From Singulisphaera sp. GP187 (GTDB lineage Bacteria; Planctomycetota; Planctomycetia; Gemmatales; Gemmataceae): a stretch of 40,450 nucleotides of DNA. Both the position numbers and the translations under genes were made by a program. This document shows, piece by piece, positions 8,222 to 16,870 of the stretch; the first letter of the stretch is position 1; every line of letters starts with the position of its first letter. The stretch is taken from assembly GCA_945868575.1 (NCBI GenBank), contig CAMBMH010000018.1:1-40450 (forward strand), in the 5' to 3' direction. Below the pieces are notes generated by a model. That model was not told the DNA's origin. It ran no database searches and was given only the letters and a program-made list of their open reading frames with translations.

Positions 8222-10981
8222 TTATTTCCCCGCCAAACGGAGACCAAGAGGCAGGGCGTCACCCAAAAGATTGGCCTGCCGGGTGGTTTCGGATTCCGAG
8301 GTGTCTTGTCGGGCCAGGTCAAAGGCCGTTTGAAGCCCCTGGGCCGACAGAAGCGATTCGATCCGGGCAAGTTGAGGCTCTGGCAAATCAAGATGACGGT
8401 CACCCGATGGACGAATCAACTCCGTGCAAAGAAGCGTCCATTGCCCCAATTTGCCGGGATTGGCGGCAAACGAACCCTCCAGCAGTTCGACCCAGGATTC
8501 CAGTGCCTTTGTAGGCAGGATGGAATTGACCGGTCCATAAATAAGCCTGCGGGTTCCCAAACGGGCCAGGGACCAAAAGGCATAATCAGGCGCTTCAGGA
8601 CGACGAATCAACCTTAAAAGCGGCTCCGCCAACGCGGTTTTTGTGGCAATATCAAGCCGTTCCAGACTTGCTGCCAGGCGCCACATCTCAGCCAGTTCCG
8701 CAGTGGGAGGTCTGACAACCGTCCGCCCCTTCACGGGAAGAAGGACTCCCCGCAGGCGATTCATCAGCCCCTGTTGCCTGGCTTCGTCCAGCCCGCCGGA
8801 AACACGCCTCCACATAACCCACCAGGCTTGCCCCCCCTCACGAGGCTTGCCCGCCTGGGGTCCATAAAGGATTTTCCAGAGTGTTTCCATCCGGAAATTG
8901 TCCCCTGCCATGCCAAAACCAGGACGCAGGCACCACCCCGCCAGGAGCGCCCAGCGTTCGAAGATTTCCGGGCCGGCTTTTCGTCCTTCGGATCCCTGAT
9001 GCAGCGTTTCCCAAAGTCTGCGACAAACACTTACAGGCCAATCCTGGCGACTTTGGCCCAGCGATTCTTCCAGGGATTTGACAAGGGATTTGGCCGCTTC
9101 GCGATCGTCTCCCGACAAAACCTTGGACAAAAGCTCCAAAGCAGGAGAGATTTGGGATTCGTCAATAATTTCGATTGGCCCGGTGGGAGCGGCGGCGGTT
9201 TCGCCAACCGATGAAGCGCCATCGCTTGATGGGGCTGGCCGCATGTTGAATTCGAGTTTCCAGGCCTGGTTCGCCTCACCGCCGATCAGCTCAAGCTCGA
9301 GTGTACCTATTTCCGTGGGCAAAGCTGCCAGGTGCACTGTGACCGTTTTCGAGGCGGAACTTTTGCCCGCTCGCAATCTGGTTTGTAGGTCCCCCTGGGC
9401 CAACAATTCGCCTTCCCGGGCGAGAATCAGATCGCCAGGCTTGTCCTTGGGCCTTGTCGTGGAACTATGAAGCGCAAAACGAACGGGCTCACCCAAGGTA
9501 AGCTCCAATTCGGGCTTTGCCAATACCACCGCAACACCTTCCTCCGATTGACGGGGAAGCACACACAAAAGAGATTGCCTTCCTTCGGAATCAGGTTCCT
9601 CCGCCAAAGCAACATAATAGCTTCGGGCGCTCCCGCCCTGGACCCTTTTACCCCCAGTGGCTTTGAGCCAGGCAAAATGGGCCGCGCCCCGCGCAACCGC
9701 CAGATCGAGCGACCCTGGAACAAAAACCCTCAAAGGTGCCGTGTTTTCGTATTGAGGATACCAGCGACCCAGAACATGAATGATACGCTCGCGCAAGGCA
9801 GAGGCGTGAAATACACCTCCATTAAAAAGCAGGGCATCAGGGCCCTTTTCCCCGGGAAGTTGGTTGGCAAGAAACGCGGCCAGGTGACGGGTGATTGCAG
9901 GATCCCTGGCATAAGGGAGCCCCGCATCGATCAGCCCGGTCTTTGCGGACACAACGGGTAGATCGGTTCGCTCACAGACGGGAAAGAGGCCATCCAGTAG
10001 AACCTGATTGAGATCGTCCCGGGAAATTTTTGTGGACAGCGTTCCCGCCATGAGAGATCGGCCGCGCCCGGTGACTGTCACAGTAGCCTCATTCGATTCC
10101 GATCGGGAAAAGAGGGCTTCCTTCGCGGATCGACAGGCCTGGATCATTTGCGCCAACTGAGATCCATCAAGACGCGTATTTAGCTTTGACTCGGCGAAAT
10201 GGGCGAGTGTCCGGTCCATATTGTCGCCACCAAGAAGCAGGTGGTCGCCCACGGCCTTTCTTGACCAGGCGAGTTCACCTTCGACACTTGTGGCCTCGAT
10301 AAGGGTAAAATCGGTCGTGCCACCACCCACATCGACCACCAACACGGTCATGCCGGGCTCGAAAGACGCGGCTTCTCCTGAATGTTCGGAAAGAAAATGG
10401 TAAAAGGCGGCAAGGGGCTCCTCCAGGAGGGAAGCTTTGGCCAGACCGGCTTGGCGGGCGGCTTCGAGGGTGTGTCGGCGTGCCTGATCGTCAAACGAGG
10501 CGGGTATGGTGATAACAACATGCTGCTCGGAGAGTTTGGCCCCCGGGTGTGCTTGGTGCCAGGCGTCGACCATGTGGGAGAGGTACGATGCGGAAGCGTC
10601 CACCGCACTTATCCGGATTTGGCCCTCTGGCGCCTGCCAGGGCAAAAGCGGAGCCGCCGGGTCCGCTTTGGGATGGGCAAGCCACGATTTCGCTGAGCTG
10701 ATCATCCTGCCCGGGACACGGGCACCCAAAGTGCGGGCAACCTCGCCGACCCAAGGGCGTGAAGACGGTCCCCAGGGGAGTTGGCCGACACCTTCGGGAA
10801 ATTCTCCTTCACCGGGAAGATATCCAAAAGAGGGGAGAAGCGGACGAACGGCGGCCTGGTCGGGCTGGACTAATTGGACCAGCTCCAAAGGCTGGGTTGC
10901 CCCACTTTGGGATCCCGTGGGAACAAAAGCCAATGCACAGTTGGTTGTTCCGAGGTCAATTCCGACGAAATGCTTCTTCAT
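8222..10981 (-). CDS. Hsp70/DnaK-family protein with long C-terminal region (DUF3731-type)
   Basis: The N-terminal half is a complete Hsp70-type ATPase. Phosphate-1 is GIDLGTTNCA (residues 7-16), LLEEPLAAFY occurs at 185-194, and phosphate-2 is VVDVGGGTTDF (215-225). GARVPGRMISSAKSWL (86-101) is typical of the non-canonical Hsp70 group. The protein is 919 residues, against about 640 for DnaK. After a divergent substrate-binding region, the last 300 or so residues are helical and resemble DUF3731, which accompanies this subfamily. It lacks the acidic EEVD-like or GGMP-type tail of housekeeping DnaK, so it is probably a specialised ATPase or chaperone. No GrpE gene is nearby. A J-domain protein is encoded about 7 kb away at 17532-18455, but not in the same operon. 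Confidence 0.88.
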   Translation of the reverse strand: MKKHFVGIDLGTTNCALAFVPTGSQSGATQPLELVQLVQPDQAAVRPLLPSFGYLPGEGEFPEGVGQLPWGPSSRPWVGEVARTLGARVPGRMISSAKSWLAHPKADPAAPLLPWQAPEGQIRISAVDASASYLSHMVDAWHQAHPGAKLSEQHVVITIPASFDDQARRHTLEAARQAGLAKASLLEEPLAAFYHFLSEHSGEAASFEPGMTVLVVDVGGGTTDFTLIEATSVEGELAWSRKAVGDHLLLGGDNMDRTLAHFAESKLNTRLDGSQLAQMIQACRSAKEALFSRSESNEATVTVTGRGRSLMAGTLSTKISRDDLNQVLLDGLFPVCERTDLPVVSAKTGLIDAGLPYARDPAITRHLAAFLANQLPGEKGPDALLFNGGVFHASALRERIIHVLGRWYPQYENTAPLRVFVPGSLDLAVARGAAHFAWLKATGGKRVQGGSARSYYVALAEEPDSEGRQSLLCVLPRQSEEGVAVVLAKPELELTLGEPVRFALHSSTTRPKDKPGDLILAREGELLAQGDLQTRLRAGKSSASKTVTVHLAALPTEIGTLELELIGGEANQAWKLEFNMRPAPSSDGASSVGETAAAPTGPIEIIDESQISPALELLSKVLSGDDREAAKSLVKSLEESLGQSRQDWPVSVCRRLWETLHQGSEGRKAGPEIFERWALLAGWCLRPGFGMAGDNFRMETLWKILYGPQAGKPREGGQAWWVMWRRVSGGLDEARQQGLMNRLRGVLLPVKGRTVVRPPTAELAEMWRLAASLERLDIATKTALAEPLLRLIRRPEAPDYAFWSLARLGTRRLIYGPVNSILPTKALESWVELLEGSFAANPGKLGQWTLLCTELIRPSGDRHLDLPEPQLARIESLLSAQGLQTAFDLARQDTSESETTRQANLLGDALPLGLRLAGK

Positions 10982-11049
10982 GAGGGGTGGAACAATCCCA
11001 AAAGGCCAAAGAGGGCGTAATTTGGGTTATTTTAGGTGGCTGCCCTGTT

Positions 11050-11085
11050 ATCGGCTTGAAATCCCGGATCGGCTTGAAATCCCGG
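11050..11085. repeat. perfect 18-bp tandem repeat
   Basis: ATCGGCTTGAAATCCCGG is present twice back to back without mismatch (11050-11067 and 11068-11085). It sits in the divergent spacer between the Hsp70-like gene and the lipoprotein gene (10982-11267), where no gene is supported. The lack of divergence suggests recent slippage, or a site that is maintained. Confidence 0.9.
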
Positions 11086-11267
11086 GCCTGAATCCAAACG
11101 AAGCGGCATTGCAAGACACCAGGAAACCGTTGAGGGGGCCCTTGCTACTGACATTGAGGTCAAGTCGGGGCATTGACCAACCGAATCCCCATGGCGGCCA
11201 ATGGGTTAGAAAGGGTAAACTGCCCAGCATGAAGGATTCTCGCAAAAGGTCCGGGAGGGCTGGGGCT

Positions 11268-12182
11268 ATGTCGAAACAGCAAAAAGGCTGGGTGAGCCCA
11301 CAAACAGAAAAATTATCGGGCAGAAACCTCGTGGTTTGGGTTATTTTTTGCGCCCTTAACCCCATGATTTTCGCACTTTGCGGATGCCAATCCGTTCCTG
11401 GTGGCCAAGGGGCCACGGCCGGGGCTGCTGGACATCTCTGGTTGGTGGGAAATGGTGTTCGGGACTATCCCGTCCCCAAAACAGTTGCGGCCAAAGCCGT
11501 TCAGGACGCAATGACCCACATGGGTATGACCACCGTTCGCGCATCCCATTCGACGGTCGAATCCAGCCTCGAATACAAAGCCCTTGATGGCACCTCCGTG
11601 GGAATCCATCTTGAAGAGGAACATCCGCCTGCCCCGGAAATTGCCGTTCGAACGGTGATTTCCGTTAGAGTGGGTGCCTGGGGTGATGACATCAAAACGG
11701 ACCAGATCTTTTTGGCAATTAGCAATGCCCTTAGCCTGCCTGTGGCACCCGGGGAACAAGCCCCAGGGAGATTGGCCCCCATAGCGGTAGGTCCAACCGA
11801 AAACGGAGTATCCGGCCCTGTTTCCAATTCGATTCCGGGAACCGTGATCTATCCGTCCGCATCGCCTTCGGGCCCTTTTGCCCGGCCCCAAATTACCCCT
11901 CAGGCGAATTCCCAGGTAATTCCCCAAACCTATCAGGTACCCGGCCAGCAACCCAATACCCAGGTGGCACCCACTTTGCCCAATGAGGGTTTTCCCCAAA
12001 ACACCCCCCTAAATTACCCTCAACCCGTTCCGGCGGGTGTTCCTGTTTATGGAGCACCAAATTCTGGGGGTCCTCCCAATGGTGGGGCCGGCCCCCTGGT
12101 GCCCATTCCCGGCAACAATCCCTATCCCCCGATCAGCCCCATATCCCCACCGGGATACAGGCCAGCAATTCCGGGCCAATAA
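11268..12182 (+). CDS. putative lipoprotein with DUF3568-like domain and Pro/Gln-rich tail
   Basis: This 304-residue exported protein has a hydrophobic N-terminal segment ending in a lipobox-like ALCGC, which would be lipidated at Cys (about residue 40). A domain of about 90 residues follows with the DUF3568 pattern: YPVPKTVAAKAVQDAMTHMG, a central stretch of charged beta-strands, then ISVRVGAWGDD. The C-terminal 150 residues are low complexity, rich in Pro, Asn, Gln and Gly. I chose ATG 11268 because GGGAGG lies nine bases before it; ATG 11229 in the same frame is possible. The N-terminal stretch before the hydrophobic core is longer than usual. It is 43 bp upstream of mfnF and could share its transcript. 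Function is unknown. Confidence 0.75.
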   Translation: MSKQQKGWVSPQTEKLSGRNLVVWVIFCALNPMIFALCGCQSVPGGQGATAGAAGHLWLVGNGVRDYPVPKTVAAKAVQDAMTHMGMTTVRASHSTVESSLEYKALDGTSVGIHLEEEHPPAPEIAVRTVISVRVGAWGDDIKTDQIFLAISNALSLPVAPGEQAPGRLAPIAVGPTENGVSGPVSNSIPGTVIYPSASPSGPFARPQITPQANSQVIPQTYQVPGQQPNTQVAPTLPNEGFPQNTPLNYPQPVPAGVPVYGAPNSGGPPNGGAGPLVPIPGNNPYPPISPISPPGYRPAIPGQ

Positions 12183-12225
12183 AACCAGGTTCAGTAAAAC
12201 CGGGTCCAGGAGAATAGCGCAAGTG

Positions 12226-13227
12226 ATGAGACTTTTGGGTATCGATATAGGCGGAGCCAACATCAAGGCAGCGGTGCGCACCTCGCACAAGATCGAACAG
12301 GCCCGTTCCTGGTCTTTTCCCCTTTGGAAGGACCCCGCAGGGCTACCCGAAAAGCTCCGCGAGGTCTTTGAACAGGTCGGTCCAGTCGATGTGATTGGGG
12401 CGACAATGACAGGCGAGCTTTGCGATTGCTTTGGCTCCAAAGGAGAGGGAGTCCGGGCGATTGTGGACGCCCTCGACGCTCTAAAAGATGGAGCGAACCT
12501 GCGATGGTGGTCCACTGAGGGGCGTTTTGTCGGGTCCGAAACCGCCAAGGACCAATTTTTATCCATTGCAGCGGCAAATTGGTCCGCGGGCTCGCACTGG
12601 CTGGGAAGGAAATATTCAGAGGGTCTGGCCCTTTGGATCGATATCGGCTCAACAACCACCGACATCATTCCCATACTCGATGGAAAGCCAATCCCTTTGG
12701 GTATTACCGATCCACAAAGAATCCAATCAGGGGAATTGGTTTACACGGGAGTGAGGCGAACACCTCTGTGCGCTCTTATGGGATTAAACGGAGCGACAGA
12801 ATTTTTTGCAACGACAGATGACCTGTTCGGCATTTTGGGTGACATGCCCGAATATTCCAACGATTGCGACACAGCGGATGGAAAACCACGAACCCAAATT
12901 GCGCGAAGACTGCGCATGGCGCGTATGCTCGGAGGGGATCTTGGAACGACAAGCGAGGACGAAATCGTGGGACTAACCCACTCGCTTCGCAAGGTGATGG
13001 TCGACCGAATTGCCAACAGTATTGAAACCATCCAGAGTCGTGTAGGCCGCGAAATTGGACGTTTTTTGGTATCAGGATCCGGCGAGTTTTTCGCCAGGCA
13101 AATACACCAGGAAATCCGGGGCGATTCATCCCCAAGAGTTGATCTGTCCAAACTCCTTGGAAAAGCAGCATCGACGGCACTTCCGGCGGTGGCACTTGCG
13201 ATGCTTCTTGAAGTTCAGGGGTGTTAA
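12226..13227 (+). CDS. mfnF: H4MPT-linked C1 transfer pathway protein, MfnF-type (hydantoinase-like)
   Basis: This 333-residue protein of the ASKHA/hydantoinase-oxoprolinase-like fold has phosphate-binding loops LGIDIGGANIK (residues 4-14) and LWIDIGSTTTD (137-147). The family is found with tetrahydromethanopterin C1 genes. Its archaeal member MfnF joins the aminomethylfuran unit to gamma-glutamyltyramine in methanofuran biosynthesis. The downstream MfnE-like kinase and the convergent MfnB support the same assignment. The start is ATG 12226, with AGGAG at 12208-12212; GTG 12223 is equally possible. The stop is three bases before mfnE, indicating an operon. Catalysis by the bacterial protein is inferred from family and context. 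Confidence 0.88.
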   Translation: MRLLGIDIGGANIKAAVRTSHKIEQARSWSFPLWKDPAGLPEKLREVFEQVGPVDVIGATMTGELCDCFGSKGEGVRAIVDALDALKDGANLRWWSTEGRFVGSETAKDQFLSIAAANWSAGSHWLGRKYSEGLALWIDIGSTTTDIIPILDGKPIPLGITDPQRIQSGELVYTGVRRTPLCALMGLNGATEFFATTDDLFGILGDMPEYSNDCDTADGKPRTQIARRLRMARMLGGDLGTTSEDEIVGLTHSLRKVMVDRIANSIETIQSRVGREIGRFLVSGSGEFFARQIHQEIRGDSSPRVDLSKLLGKAASTALPAVALAMLLEVQGC

Positions 13228-13230
13228 CCG

Positions 13231-13803
13231 ATGTCCCGTGTCACCATGTTGAAGCTTGGGGGCAGCCTTTTTGATTGGGAGGGTTTGCCAGGAGCGTGGC
13301 TCCACTGGCGACGGAGCCTTGATCCCTCCGAAATGGTTTGGGTGGTTCCAGGCGGCGGACTTGCCGCAGACAGCATCCGAAAATTGCAAAGGGTCCATAA
13401 ATTCCCCGACTCGATTGCCCATCATATGGCGATAGACTCGATGCTTTTATTAAAGCCTTATCTTTTGGAACTATTTGCGACATCCAAAAGCGGAAATAAA
13501 TGGCCGACCGAAATTGTCCCACTCAAGGAGATGCTCGCCAATCTCGACCACCTGGATGGGCGATTGCCCGAGGATTGGTCGGTGACCTCTGATGCGATCA
13601 CCCTTCGATTGGCGGATGGACATCAGGTCAAAAAAGTTGTTTTTTTGAAATCGGTTGGCCCCAAAAGCTCAAACAAGCTGGACAATCCGATAAACAGGGG
13701 CTGGGTCGATGCCTGGACTTGCGAATTTGGTCGTCAATGGCTTGCGAGTCATGGAATGGAATTTGAATGGGTCAATCTGCGCCGCTGGCTTCCAAAGGAT
13801 TGA
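13231..13803 (+). CDS. mfnE: amino-acid-kinase-family protein, MfnE-like
   Basis: This small kinase-fold protein (190 residues) has an N-terminal nucleotide-binding strand, MLKLGGSLFD (residues 6-15), and the glycine loop VVPGGGLAAD (38-47). SVTSDAITLRLA in the C-terminal half is the usual second ATP motif of the amino acid kinase family. MfnE in methanogens phosphorylates aminomethylfuran-methyl phosphate to the diphosphate that MfnF uses. Close coupling to mfnF supports this role. AGGGGTG lies eight bases before the ATG. The gene ends 32 bp inside the convergent mfnB. Confidence 0.85.
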   Translation: MSRVTMLKLGGSLFDWEGLPGAWLHWRRSLDPSEMVWVVPGGGLAADSIRKLQRVHKFPDSIAHHMAIDSMLLLKPYLLELFATSKSGNKWPTEIVPLKEMLANLDHLDGRLPEDWSVTSDAITLRLADGHQVKKVVFLKSVGPKSSNKLDNPINRGWVDAWTCEFGRQWLASHGMEFEWVNLRRWLPKD

Positions 13804-14485
13804 CAAATCGGGCCAATTCGGTCACCAAATGCTCATCCACATTTCCCGTGCGCAGACCGGAACAGACTGCTCCCCGAACCGCAAACCAGTCTGGGCCAAA
13901 AGGGCTAAGTGTTTCTATTGTGGCCCGCTTGAGAGACCCCGCCAAAGCCAAAGCCATCCCCATTCCGGCGCTGCGGTGGCGAAGTGTGGCAATTGCCTCG
14001 AGATCACAAAAATCGAGCAGCCCACGCCCATCCTTGACAAAGGTGTCGATAAGGAGGACGGAAGCGCCCATTCCTGCGGCCAATTCGAGGATTTCCAGCG
14101 GGCGAGGACAGGCGGCATTTTCAAAATCCGCATAAGCTACTGCAACAGGAATCAGGCTGGTTTCCCACACATCAAAAAATGCGGCAGCAAGCCGTTCCCT
14201 CAGGACATTACCCCGCAAACCCGAGAGCCCCCACTTTACATACTTAAAAGGCTCAGGAGGCACCCTTCCGTCCCAATCCGCCAACTCCCCCAAAGCGGCG
14301 CTTAAGGGTTTCCTGTCGCCGATTTGATCTGCGATTTCCTGCCAAATTTGAGGTGTGGCCGCGCCCAAAGACCCGGCGAAGGGTTCCTTGACATCAATGA
14401 TGTCTGCTCCCCCGGCCAAAGCTGCCTGGGCTTCTGTGGCGTTTCGCACACTAACTAGCAATCCGGCCAAAAATGGTTCTCCCAT
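13772..14485 (-). CDS. mfnB: (5-formylfuran-3-yl)methyl phosphate synthase
   Basis: This 237-residue DUF556 protein is the TIM-barrel enzyme that condenses two triose phosphates to the furan precursor of methanofuran. Diagnostic segments are LLVSVRNATEAQAALAGGAD (residues 9-28), the proposed Schiff-base lysine in DVKEP (31-35), GSLGA (38-42), and the later VKWGLSG and LLIDTFVKDG motifs. I took ATG 14485; an in-frame TTG lies at 14503. The gene is convergent with mfnE and overlaps it by 32 bp (13772-13803), so the two transcripts are antisense at their ends. Confidence 0.9.
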   Translation of the reverse strand: MGEPFLAGLLVSVRNATEAQAALAGGADIIDVKEPFAGSLGAATPQIWQEIADQIGDRKPLSAALGELADWDGRVPPEPFKYVKWGLSGLRGNVLRERLAAAFFDVWETSLIPVAVAYADFENAACPRPLEILELAAGMGASVLLIDTFVKDGRGLLDFCDLEAIATLRHRSAGMGMALALAGSLKRATIETLSPFGPDWFAVRGAVCSGLRTGNVDEHLVTELARFVNPLEASGAD

Positions 14486-14622
14486 AGAGCGAAAATTGCC
14501 CAAAAACGGGGCAACCGCAATGTTTCAACAGATTCCCAACTAATGGGTTACGAAAAGTTTTGGTCACTGCGATGACCAAACCTCCCTTTTCGCACATCAC
14601 CCTTTCCGGCTAACCTGTAAGC

Positions 14623-15411
14623 ATGTCTTCCGCAGAAATGATGCTGGATACCGAGGTCTTTCACGGCCCCCTCGATTTATTGTTGTATCTGGTGGACCGG
14701 GAAGAAGTCGACCTGCTTCTGATGCCCCTGGAAAAGATCGCCCGCCAATACAGGGATTTCCTGGAACTTCTCCAAATCTTCGAGGTTGAGGAGACGGCTG
14801 GCTATGTGGCGACTCTGGCCAGGCTGGTGGAAGCCAAAAGTATGCTGGTTTTGCCTCCGGAGGTGATTGACCCGCCTGAAGAAGAGGAGGAAGCGCCGCT
14901 GGAGCAATTCCGCGAAAATCTTTTTCAACAATTGGCGGAATACCGCAAGGTCCGCGAGGCTGCGAAAAAGCTATTGGAATTGGCGGCCCGGTCGGGCAAA
15001 CTCCATGGTCGGGCATTTTCCCTCCCACTGCCAGGTACCCAGCAAAAAACCGTCCTACCCATGCGCGTCGGTAGGCTGGAAATATGGGACTTGGTCAGCG
15101 CCTTCGGGCGTCTCATGCGCGAGATCGACCCGGAGTCGGTCGAAACAGTCAGTTCCGATCCGACGCCACTTTCCCATGTGATCGATTCGGTAAAGGGAAG
15201 GATTCTTGCCGAAGGACCGCTGAGCCTAAGGCAGCTTTTCACCGAACCCAAAACCCGGGGCCGCTTAATCAGCCTCTTCCTTGCAATCCTCGAACTGGCC
15301 CGACATCAGGGAGCACTCTTGCGCCAGGATGCATGGCTGGATGACATTGTGGTCTGGTTTGATGAGAATCCCAAACAGGACGATATTCATAAGGAAACCA
15401 GGAATGAGTAA
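14623..15411 (+). CDS. scpA: segregation and condensation protein A
   Basis: ScpA is the kleisin subunit of the bacterial SMC condensin complex, which bridges SMC heads and binds ScpB. The 262-residue sequence begins with the hallmark FHGPLDLLLYLVDREEVDL (residues 13-31). EKIARQYRDFLE and ARLVEAKSMLVLPP follow, then an acidic linker and a C-terminal winged-helix region. scpB, usually adjacent, is not next to it. ATG 14638 is an alternative start. No strong ribosome binding site is visible. Confidence 0.93.
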   Translation: MSSAEMMLDTEVFHGPLDLLLYLVDREEVDLLLMPLEKIARQYRDFLELLQIFEVEETAGYVATLARLVEAKSMLVLPPEVIDPPEEEEEAPLEQFRENLFQQLAEYRKVREAAKKLLELAARSGKLHGRAFSLPLPGTQQKTVLPMRVGRLEIWDLVSAFGRLMREIDPESVETVSSDPTPLSHVIDSVKGRILAEGPLSLRQLFTEPKTRGRLISLFLAILELARHQGALLRQDAWLDDIVVWFDENPKQDDIHKETRNE

Positions 15412-15418
15412 GCCCCAA

Positions 15419-15442
15419 AGTCACCTTCCCCGACAGGTGACT
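15419..15442. terminator. perfect inverted repeat between convergent scpA and methyltransferase genes
   Basis: AGTCACCT (15419-15426) and AGGTGACT (15435-15442) form a perfect 8-bp stem with an 8-base loop in the 57-bp convergent gap. No T-run follows on either strand. It could help end transcription in both directions, but it is not a classical intrinsic terminator. Confidence 0.45.
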
Positions 15443-15468
15443 GAATCCCAAAGGGAATTCCCCGAAAA

Positions 15469-16455
15469 TTAAGCCGTCCGTCGAAGTGGCTTGTTTGTCA
15501 GAATCCCATTGGCAAATACGGCCATATCCTCATCCGGACTATCCGACTCAAATCGAAGCGACGACCCGGCGACATATTCCTCCATCGCATCCCACGCCAT
15601 CCACCTTCGGCCCAGTCGCTCGGCCACCGAACCTGTTGTGTTGGAACCCGAGAAGGGATCAAGGACCAAATCTCCCGGTTCGGTAAGAAACTTGATAAAA
15701 AACTCAGGCAATCCTTCGGGAAAGCGGGCGGGGTGGGGAGTGATTCCGGCAGTTTTGCAACGACGCAGGTAGGGCGTATTGGATTCGGTGTTGGAAATCT
15801 GGAGCAGGTTGGGGGGAATGGCTCCACCATTGTCCCTTTCGAAACCCCGGGCCACCTGATGTCCGGAGGGGCGGGTGTTCGGGCTGTAAAATTCCTCAGG
15901 CTTGGCCAAAAGGCGCTTCATACGATCCGAATAGGGGGCAAGAACTTTCCGCACATCCGCCTTGGGACTGGTGGATGGGGAAAGCCACCAAAGGTTGTTC
16001 ACCGCGTCCTTTACCCGGATTTTGCGCTTGTTGACCCATTCGATGGGTGATGGAAGCTTGGCTGGATTAAACCAGTAAAAGTCCTCGGCAAGATGAAAGC
16101 CAAGGTCATCACAAAAGCGTAGGAGAAGGCGAAAATTTGCAAGGCTTCGGACAGGCAAACCCTTTTGGTACGCCCCACCCAAGTCGAGTACAAGGCTGCC
16201 GGTTTCCTTGAGGATTCTTTTGAACTCGGGACCAAAGGATGCGAGCCAATCGACCCATTCGATCTGGTCCAGATTCCCATAAGATTTGCCCCTTTGGAGA
16301 GCAAAAGGAGGGGATGTAAATATCAGGTCGACCGAGGCATCGGAAACCTCGCGGATCTGGTCCTCGGCAGGGCCCACAGAGGCTTGTCCGAAAAATGTCC
16401 GGTAACCAACGGGAGCGGAGGTTCCCATAAGGGAACCAAGTACACGAGCAACCAC
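15469..16455 (-). CDS. orphan site-specific DNA methyltransferase, beta class (N4-cytosine or N6-adenine)
   Basis: This 328-residue SAM-dependent DNA methyltransferase has the catalytic motif TSPPF (residues 47-51) in the N-terminal half. HPARFPEGLPEFF (241-253) and the SAM-binding motif DPFSGSNTTG (266-275) are near the C-terminus. That order (IV before I) marks the beta class. The SPPF form is commoner in N4-cytosine enzymes, but the modified base cannot be fixed from sequence alone. It starts at GTG 16455 with GAGGTG five bases upstream; ATG 16428 is an alternative. No restriction endonuclease gene is adjacent, so it looks like a solitary methylase at the end of the housekeeping block. Nothing else is seen in 16456-16636. 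Confidence 0.88.
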   Translation of the reverse strand: MVARVLGSLMGTSAPVGYRTFFGQASVGPAEDQIREVSDASVDLIFTSPPFALQRGKSYGNLDQIEWVDWLASFGPEFKRILKETGSLVLDLGGAYQKGLPVRSLANFRLLLRFCDDLGFHLAEDFYWFNPAKLPSPIEWVNKRKIRVKDAVNNLWWLSPSTSPKADVRKVLAPYSDRMKRLLAKPEEFYSPNTRPSGHQVARGFERDNGGAIPPNLLQISNTESNTPYLRRCKTAGITPHPARFPEGLPEFFIKFLTEPGDLVLDPFSGSNTTGSVAERLGRRWMAWDAMEEYVAGSSLRFESDSPDEDMAVFANGILTNKPLRRTA

Positions 16456-16636
16456 GGTGTCACCTCAATGATGGAGCCTTCCCGCAAAGGATTGCGCAAA
16501 GGCAAAGGTGACATCGGCGCCTCAAAGGCCCCTGATAGATTGAGGTGGGAAAATTCCCGATTGGGTTCAGGAAAGCAAACGGGCTCAACCCGCAAATCGC
16601 TTATAACCGATAAAGCCAAACAGAAGGCGTGCAGTT

Positions 16637-16867
16637 TCAGGGTGGGTCCCATCCACCCTGACATCCTGGTCGACAACGACAAATCCGCCCTAAACCTTTC
16701 CAGGCTCCCTTGAGTGGTCCATGAAGCCGAACCGCCTGGATGAAATAGTGGCTGCACGAAGGTTCAAAGCGACAGACCGTCGGCATAATCGGCGCGATTA
16801 CCATCTGGTAGGCACGCACAAAAAGGATCATGGCCGTTGACAAAATCCATGTGAGGAACCGGGCCAT
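16637..16867 (-). CDS. yidD: membrane protein insertion efficiency factor YidD
   Basis: This small protein (76 residues) has the YidD signature: an N-terminal hydrophobic helix, then YQMVIAPIMPTVCRFEPSCS (residues 20-39), SHYFIQAV and GRICRCRPGCQGGWDPP. The three conserved cysteine segments are intact. YidD assists YidC-dependent insertion of membrane proteins at the inner membrane. Its ATG lies three bases after the rnpA stop, the usual rnpA-yidD coupling. Confidence 0.94.
   Translation of the reverse strand: MARFLTWILSTAMILFVRAYQMVIAPIMPTVCRFEPSCSHYFIQAVRLHGPLKGAWKGLGRICRCRPGCQGGWDPP
16638..16660. repeat. 8-bp inverted repeat overlapping the yidD stop codon
   Basis: CAGGGTGG (16638-16645) and CCACCCTG (16653-16660) are perfectly complementary around a 7-base loop. 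The repeat spans the last codons and the stop of yidD. No U-tract follows on the minus strand, so a terminator role is uncertain. Confidence 0.5.
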
Positions 16868-16870
16868 GGC

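Noticed and set aside
10506-11267. N-terminal extension of the lipoprotein frame reaching into the Hsp70 gene
   Set aside because: It overlaps the opposite-strand Hsp70 start. The internal ATG at 11268 has a good ribosome binding site and a lipoprotein-like signal.
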